DNA of 64,000 bases from Breviolum minutum Mf 1.05b.01 (taxonomy: Eukaryota > Sar > Dinophyceae > Suessiales > Symbiodiniaceae). Shown one piece after another: positions 58,035 through 64,000 of the stretch. The position numbers and the translations under genes are program-made. Location of the stretch: contig DF239875.1 of assembly GCA_000507305.1 (NCBI GenBank), positions 62,001 to 126,000 of the forward strand, written 5' to 3'. The notes beneath the pieces were generated by a model. It did not search any database, was not told the origin of the DNA, and saw nothing but the letters and a program-made list of their open reading frames with translations. How positions within the stretch are numbered: the stretch's first letter is position 1; each line of letters begins with the position of its first letter.

Positions 58035-58580
58035 GCCCTGATGTGTTAGGGATACATGCTGAGTGTCCAAAAAACAAAAACGACCGAAGGTGACTACAAA
58101 AAGAAAAACATAGGTGATATAAAATCAACACTAGCCCAACAAAACCTTGTGGTTAATTGGTAGTTGCACATGGGAATTGTAAAAGTATCCAAGCAGGTTG
58201 ATTGATACACAAAAAACCATGTGGATTTTCGCAACAATGGCAGTGGTGCAAGCTGTCCAAAACCAATGCCAGTTCATTTTGAAAGAAATGCGGGTTGCAA
58301 TGATGATCCACCTTCTTTTCAGTGAGGGTGAACACTTTTCACTGTGAACAACTTCCATGTTTGTCATTGCATAAGTTTTTGGACACCAGAGAGTTGTGAC
58401 ACCAGAGGTACCATCCATTTTTAGACCGGACTCATTGTTAACACTTTCCGGGTTTCTATCTAATTGGATCATCCATTGGGTTTGTCTCTCATTGTGTCAT
58501 CTTTGATTTCACCATTTTTTTGTTTGGCCATCCCAAAAAAGTCGTGGATAATTTTTGGTGTGCAAAAAAAATCATTGGAG

Positions 58581-58650
58581 GAACTTCCGGTGGATGCGAA
58601 CAAGTGGCCTTCATCGATTTCGGATGTTGTGGCAAATTACCAGCTCCTTT
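58581..58650 (+). CDS. ABC1-family kinase, exon with the IDFG motif
   Basis: After acceptor atcattggag the frame, completing a Gly codon, reads TSGGCEQVAFIDFGCCGKLP. IDFG is the metal-binding DFG of ABC1 kinases and sits the expected distance after the catalytic loop. A GTAACT donor follows. A longer overlapping ORF in another frame is a shadow. Later exons of the gene were not identified. Confidence 0.82.
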
Positions 58651-59904
58651 GTAACTCGTTTTCCACCGAAAATTCCAGTGTCAGGGTTGATTGTGAAGGG
58701 AGCACGTTGTGCAGGGTTGGTTGGATGGATGGAAGCCATCCAAGTGAAAACCCTGGGAATTTCCAAGTGTTAATCTTGGAAATCATTGAAACCAAAGGTG
58801 AAGTTTCCTAAGTGAAGTGGTTGACTTCAGATGTTTCATGTTTGCAGAATTCCGTATCACTGAGGAGCGGAGGCCTGGAAAAAAACAGACCTGTTTTAAG
58901 AAGGTGATTTGAAGGTGGAAGATAAGGCCGTGTAGTTGGACATGTGCAAGTTTTACCCCCCAAAAGTTTGAAACGTTTGAAAGTCTGACTGGAAGAAAAT
59001 ACATTAGACCACCCTAGTCCACATGACATATTTTATGTAAATCCTCCAAAGAGGAAGCAACCTTGGAAGATGATATAAAGGTTTACTACCAGTACATATG
59101 AGTAGGATAGTATTGCACCTTTTCAGAACATCACTTCTGGAAGATATTTTAGTCCAGCTACTGTACTATGGATATCATGGATATAGATGAACGACTCAGT
59201 AAACTGAGCCTCTAAGGAAAACCATTTCGACCCTTTGGTTTTAAGAGGGTCAAGATGGTCAAATATGTACATTTCTTGCGGAAAAGATATCAATCAAACA
59301 AACATTTGCAAACGGCTCGAAGAACATCATCCGTAACGTGAAGTCAAATTCATATGTGGAATTTCCCGGCCAAGTGAAACAAAATCTTCATGTGAAGTTT
59401 TTTCCCAAAGTGTTTAGCCACAAATCCACGGATTTGTTTTATAGTTTTAAATTTATCTATCCCTAGACATCCAGGGCCACTTTCCTGAGGGTTCGGTATG
59501 ACTGGAGCCCAAAACCTACCAATCAAACACCGGAAACACCTCAGGAGATATGACTGGACCATCCATTTTGTTTGTTGGATTCTGAGAGCTTAGAAAACAT
59601 CCATGTGATTTGTCAGTTGGGATGTGTGATCCCTCGTTACTCCCGACTGTCTTGAAACAGCTAAGTGACATTTTTGATTTTAACATCCTGCCAATTTCTG
59701 GCTGGCCCTCAGGAAGGGAAGTTTCATCCCCATCGTAACCATGTATAGCTTCATGCCCTCAATCCCTACCAAGGCTCTAGAAGAAGAGAAATGGCGAACA
59801 AGTCAGTACTACCCTTTGACAGAAAAATTGCATCACTTCAAAAATGGCTCTCCAATAGGAGTCAAAAGTGAATTTTGGCAGAATCCACCTACGTATAGAT
59901 CCCA

Positions 59905-59956
59905 GTGAAAAGGTAAATATACCAGGACTCGTCCCATGGATCCGTCATGGGGATGG
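59905..59956. mobile_element. CCCATAGG-family fragment
   Basis: AGGTAAATATACCAGG and CCCATGGATCC from a right arm. Like the copy at 13068, it carries an extra GTCCCATGGATCC. Confidence 0.42.
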
Positions 59957-60162
59957 ACCGCTCGTTTTTTTCGTCACATTTTTAAACGGAAAAATCCGGG
60001 GGATTTCGTAACAGCGACTCTTAAGGCGAGGAACCTTATTGATGCAAGCTTCTGTCCCTTGACGTTCAGCAGTTCGTTAAAAGTGGGAGTGTTGTTTTTT
60101 CTGGTTAAATGAAGTGTAAATAAATATCAGTCCCATTGATCTTTTATGGATAGATAAGTAAA

Positions 60163-60279
60163 CTAGGTGGTGGTTTGAACATATTTCCCATCAATTAATA
60201 TGAAACCACCACCTAGTTCTGTTCATCCGGGGAAATGAGCCAAATTGACTACTGTAGGGTTGGTTCAACCGCCAACTAG
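60163..60279. mobile_element. Nested or rearranged CTRG-family elements
   Basis: A short complete copy (60163 to about 60214, ends CTAGGTGGTGG / CCACCACCTAG) is joined to the right half of a second copy ending at 60279. Confidence 0.6.
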
Positions 60280-61064
60280 TTTTCTTTTGACATCTATACG
60301 TCCAGGTTGAAGTCAGGTCTTGACATTCTGGTGATTTCCCCTTGCACCTGGAAAAGAAGACTTGACCAACGCAGCGTTTGTTGAGAACGCACCTCTTAAA
60401 TATACCTAGGAACCTCGGAAGGCATGACTGGATGATTCTGTGATGTGTAATGATTCATTATTGAAATTGTTTGTTTTGTGTTGGTTGATCTGAGTCAGAT
60501 TGTTTTTTTAGGGGTAGAGTTAAGATCAAGGCCATAGATGTTTCGAAATTGTTTACCCTGAAAAGATCTTATGTTTCTACCCTCTATGACTCTATGTACA
60601 TGGGGCATTGTCCACATTGAATATGTTGGAGTCAATCCGATTGGATGACCGAGTTGGTGTTTTGAAGTTGGTGGTCTTTAGATCAAGACAGACTGCCGAA
60701 CAAAATGATTCATCAATCCTAGTCCCCCTTCAAAAAAAAGAGCTAATCACAGCAGGTGTGACATGAGGATTTTGTAAGTCAAATAAATTTTAAGATAATA
60801 GGCTTATTGTGAAGGGTGACAGCAGTCACACAGCGTTTTGAAGTCACAACCTTGTCTCCACTTGTTTTGATAGCCACAGGCTGAGGGCCATCAGCCATCC
60901 CAGACTCCATCTTTGATGGTTACAAGCACCCAGCTTGAACAAAAAAAACATTCCTTATCAAACATTACATAACATCATGAAGAGAATATCAGTGTTTTGA
61001 GAAGCAACATGTTGTTTCACAATTATTAAATGACTTCAGTCTTCATCTCTTTTTTTTTCGTTAG

Positions 61065-61111
61065 GTATCATTTTTGTCCCCTCAAACATCTTAGGCCTTT
61101 GCTGGATCCAG
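61065..61111 (+). CDS. Unrecognised short exon
   Basis: Strong acceptor ctttttttttcgttag and donor CCAG|GTAGGG. One frame reads IIFVPSNILGLCWIQ. It could belong to the 3' part of the kinase gene or to another gene. Confidence 0.38.
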
Positions 61112-61301
61112 GTAGGGGGGGGTGCCACATGGCCGGTTTGGTTCGAGTCGAACTGAAACACGGAAACAAATATGGTGAGGTTGTCCTCCTGACTAACATG
61201 GCTGGTAATACCTTGGAAGTTTCAACTGTTGGCCATTGAGATAGCTTCAGATCGATATAGGATTCGAGATATGCAGCTGGCTAATAGCTTATATAACTTA
61301 T

Positions 61302-61403
61302 CTAGGTGGTGGTTTCAAATATTTTTTATGTTCACCCCTATTTGGGGAAGGTTCCCATTTTGACTAATAATATTTTTTCAGATGGGTTGAAACCACCAAG
61401 CAG
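61302..61403. mobile_element. CTRG-ended TIR element with TTAT duplication
   Basis: Near-consensus copy ending AAGCAG. TTAT at 61298-61301 is repeated at 61404-61407. Confidence 0.86.
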
Positions 61404-62219
61404 TTATAGTTGAACATCTGAAAAAGGAAAGAATTCGTCTTCCAACTCATCATTTTTCAGTGGCTATAACGGCTATTTAAACTTCGGGGGTGTGATAATC
61501 ATTCATAATACTCCCTATACCCCCATTCCTTTGCCGTTCCCCCACTTGGAAGGGTAGACAAAGGTGGTGTTGGTTGGTTCATAATGGTGACCAGCCTTAA
61601 ACATCTGGTGAATCATGGTACTTTCCCTCAGTTTACCCAGTTGCTCCTCTATTTCTGCCATCATTTTTTTTACGTTTGTGATATGCTTGGCGAGCCAAAA
61701 TGGCCTGTCTCAAGGGGTGAGTATTCTACCTTTTTTGAGGATAGTGAATCACAAATGCTTACCCTAGTGTTTTTTGTCAGTCACCTTGGGTTTTTTGGAA
61801 GTGTTTGGACCCTCTCAACAATCTCAACAGCTCCCTAGAACAGCTTGTTTGGAGGTGTATGAAAGCTAGGCAATTTGTAACGACCTCAGCCGGGGTCACC
61901 CCAAATGGTTTAGTTTAGGAAGGGAATCATGGGAATCCTACCCCAAATGGCCTCAAATTCAAGGTAAGTAGTAAGGAGTTATATATAATAAATTGCCCAG
62001 AATTACAGTATGCAACAATGTCATGGTCAAGTCAATTCAAGTCAGACTCAGACTCTGTCAAAACGACACCTGACAACAGGTTGTCCAATCCTTTTTTGAA
62101 CGAATGCATGAATGGCCCAAGCCATCAATCAAGTATTTCGCCAGATTGTAAATAATATATCCTTCAGATTTTGTTCAAGATTCTGGGAGGGTTAGTTGGT
62201 TTGACAGAAACATATCCCG

Positions 62220-62308
62220 TATAGTTTTTACATATGACCTACATGTGATTGATGTATCTGTATATGGTAAACGTTTAGGTAAATAACCATACATGGATGC
62301 TGCGGCTA
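62220..62308. mobile_element. CCCATAGG-ended TIR element, decayed
   Basis: GACCTACATGTGATTGATG and TAGGTAAATAACC then CATACATGGATGC are present. Confidence 0.5.
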
Positions 62309-62380
62309 TGGCACTGAGTTTTTTTTGCGATTGTTTAAACCAAGTACAAGTATAGCAAAACTCCAGATACCAAACCTGAG

Positions 62381-62482
62381 ATACGTTTGATGGAAGAAAT
62401 CCTGCACCAGTTATGGTAAATCCCATTATTTACATAGTATTATACATCCCAAGTGGTGCAGGATTTCTTCCATCAACAGTAT
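62381..62482. mobile_element. ATACTGTTGATGG-ended palindromic element
   Basis: Arms TTGATGGAAGAAATCCTGCA and complement ending CATCAACAGTAT. Related, more decayed copies: 9064-9180, 30558-30680, 42985-43112, 56250-56388 and 56667-56770. Confidence 0.62.
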
Positions 62483-62776
62483 TGAGCCGCTTGGAAGATG
62501 TTGGGTCCCTAAATTCCCTAGGAAGCTCATGGCTGGAACCCAGATTTACAGGTCTTCAAGACAAGCAGTGATTTCAAATTCTACTTGGATATTGTTCATG
62601 GAAATTAGTACAGTCCTCCCGAAAAAAAGCTTTGTCACCGGAAAAAGGAAGTATATAGTCTTACATTTTTTAAAAGCTGTTTGATTGTATTTTTGTTTTG
62701 AGGGTTACTTAGTAAGATAGTTGTCTCACAACCAATTGGGGCTTTAATCCCGCTTTACCTTTCTAACTGCGGAGTA

Positions 62777-62777
62777 T

Positions 62778-62834
<57 letters not shown>
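62777..62834. repeat. AGT microsatellite
   Basis: About 19 perfect AGT units, 44 bp before the exon-like segment at 62879. Confidence 0.95.
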
Positions 62835-62878
62835 CCGAAACTCCTTTCCAAAGGCTGGGTGGGTTCTATTCTCCGCAG

Positions 62879-63068
62879 GCCTGATGTGAGGCAATTCTGC
62901 GAGGCGGAGTCCCCGGGATGGCGGTTTGGGGATGCTGGGTTTCGGGGTCCACCATCAACTTGTATCCAGGGGTTGATTGGATGGATTGTTGAAACCTGGT
63001 GGACGAAATATTTTCACGCCATGTCTGGCCGAATTTTGGTGAAGTTTAGAAGTGGTGAATCTGAGTAG
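62879..63068 (+). CDS. Unrecognised possible terminal exon
   Basis: After acceptor gttctattctccgcag the frame, entered after one base, contains RQFCEAESPGWRFGDAGFRG and IVETWWTKYFHAMSGRILV, and ends at a TAG at 63066-63068. GC is higher than in the surroundings. Its entry phase happens to fit the last kinase exon (58650), but intervening exons are likely and the sequence is not recognisably ABC1. An AGT microsatellite lies just upstream. Confidence 0.42.
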
Positions 63069-63626
63069 CAAAGTTGATCCTGACAGTTTAGGTGAAGATA
63101 GAATTATGTGTAATGGATGATGCAAGATATACAGTAGCATCACTGCATACTCATTAGAATGAGTCAGAATGAGTACTTGTTTTTTGTTCACAACATCGAC
63201 TTCTATAACCAACACAGATCCCCTTGGGGTTGTACCAACCTTCATATAGACAGACAGAAAATTACCGACTTTTGAAGGACTGATAGGCTGGAGGGCCCTG
63301 CCAGCAAGGTGTGCCACAACAGGAAAGACTTGTAAAACAGACCCGGTGTTTCAGGTGCTACGTTAGTTTTGGGGGAGAAGAACTGTTTTAACTTCTTTGC
63401 TTCAATCCACGTGATGCTCGAACCCCTGTGTGTTGTAGAAGGGAGGTTGTCATAAATATGGCAGGCAAAGGCAGTGGATGAAAGACCATTTGGGAAGAGA
63501 CTCTTCAAGTTTAAGAGACATTTGGTAGGGTTCAGGACCGGCAAACATGGAAATGGTCCATTTTGAAGAATAAATAAATACATCATTCATGATTCATGGT
63601 CCTTATTCCAGCCAGCTATGATACTT

Positions 63627-63854
63627 TCATATACTTTTCATAGTCAACTTGGTACGGTAAATCGTTAGAGGAGCTGCAAGTTCGAAGACATCCGTTTTTT
63701 GCATTTTCCAATGATCTATTCCAAAGATATGCAAACTGTAATCCGTGCTCAGTAAAACACCGACATTATGAAGAAAAGGAAAACCTACATCTTTGAAACT
63801 CCAAAACTTGTCACTATATTGATTTCTAGCCTGTTTTACTTGCAGTAATAGCAT
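63627..63854 (-). CDS. Unrecognised minus-strand ORF
   Basis: A 75-codon minus frame in AT-rich DNA contains DKFWSFKDVGFPFLHNVGVL and YSLHIFGIDHWKMQ. It looks more protein-like than most frames here, but no domain or clear splice sites are recognised. Confidence 0.28.
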   Translation of the reverse strand: MLLLQVKQARNQYSDKFWSFKDVGFPFLHNVGVLLSTDYSLHIFGIDHWKMQKTDVFELAAPLTIYRTKLTMKSI

Positions 63855-63870
63855 TTCTATGAATATATAA

Positions 63871-63982
63871 TATAGTTATATTTAAGGTATAAGTTACAAG
63901 GTATACACGTATAGTTATATTTAAGGTATAAGTATTTAAGGTATATAGTTATATTTAAGGTATATTTAAGGTATACACGTAG
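63871..63982. repeat. AT-rich tandem repeat near the window end
   Basis: Irregular repetition of TATAGTTATATTTAAGGTAT and ATACACGTA units. Confidence 0.8.
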
Positions 63983-64000
63983 AATTGAAAGATCAAGCAA

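Larger units (their letters stand above)
58651..61064. other. Stretch without recognised exons
   Basis: Presumably intron or intergenic DNA after the last recognised kinase exon. It holds a nested TIR element (60163-60279) and a CCCATAGG-family fragment (59905-59950). No exon is supportable. Confidence 0.4.

Noticed and set aside
58464..58811. 115-codon plus ORF over the IDFG region
   Set aside because: The IDFG motif of the ABC1 kinase lies in another frame bounded by splice signals. The long ORF is its shadow.

Overview
The window looks like nuclear DNA of a dinoflagellate, probably from the Suessiales (the order of Symbiodiniaceae and Polarella). The grounds are: moderate GC content; very sparse short exons in long introns; several introns that must use GC donors to keep known domains in frame; dense short inverted-repeat elements; abundant AAC/GTT microsatellites; and a lysine/glycine-tailed ORF of a kind I associate with dinoflagellate retroelement debris. 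The species is inference. No rRNA, tRNA, CRISPR or bacterial-type operon was seen. Almost all long ORFs are accidental or microsatellite translations. Real coding sequence is in exons of about 30-200 bp.

Two split genes can be recognised, both on the + strand. Gene 1 (about 3.3-13.8 kb) is an exostosin-like (GT47) glycosyltransferase. At least eight exons lie in the domain's order, and the C-terminal four form a phase-consistent chain ending in a stop at 13795-13797. Gene 2 (about 46.2-58.65 kb) is an ABC1/UbiB/ADCK atypical kinase. Eleven exons run from the AAS-x-x-Q-V motif through the HxDxHxGN catalytic loop to the IDFG metal-binding motif. Its N-terminal and C-terminal ends were not identified. 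Its 4.36-kb intron (50911-55269) contains a retroelement-like ORF and a GC-rich orphan exon-like segment.

Between the genes (13.8-46.2 kb), and after 58.65 kb, there are isolated exon-like segments with plausible splice sites that I could not assign. A few favour the minus strand.

The most striking content is the repeat landscape. At least three families of 50-130-bp non-autonomous terminal-inverted-repeat elements are present in many copies, each with its own target-site duplication (TSD) length: CTRG-ended elements (about 21 copies, 4-bp TSD), CCCATAGG-ended elements (about 23 copies, 3-bp TSD) and GGGTGTTTCC-ended elements (8 copies, 4-bp AT-rich TSD). Further palindromic families have less certain boundaries. 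Several copies lie within tens of bases of splice sites of the two genes. There is also a 388-bp compound microsatellite, an assembly gap flanked by identical poly-G tracts, and several smaller tandem repeats.
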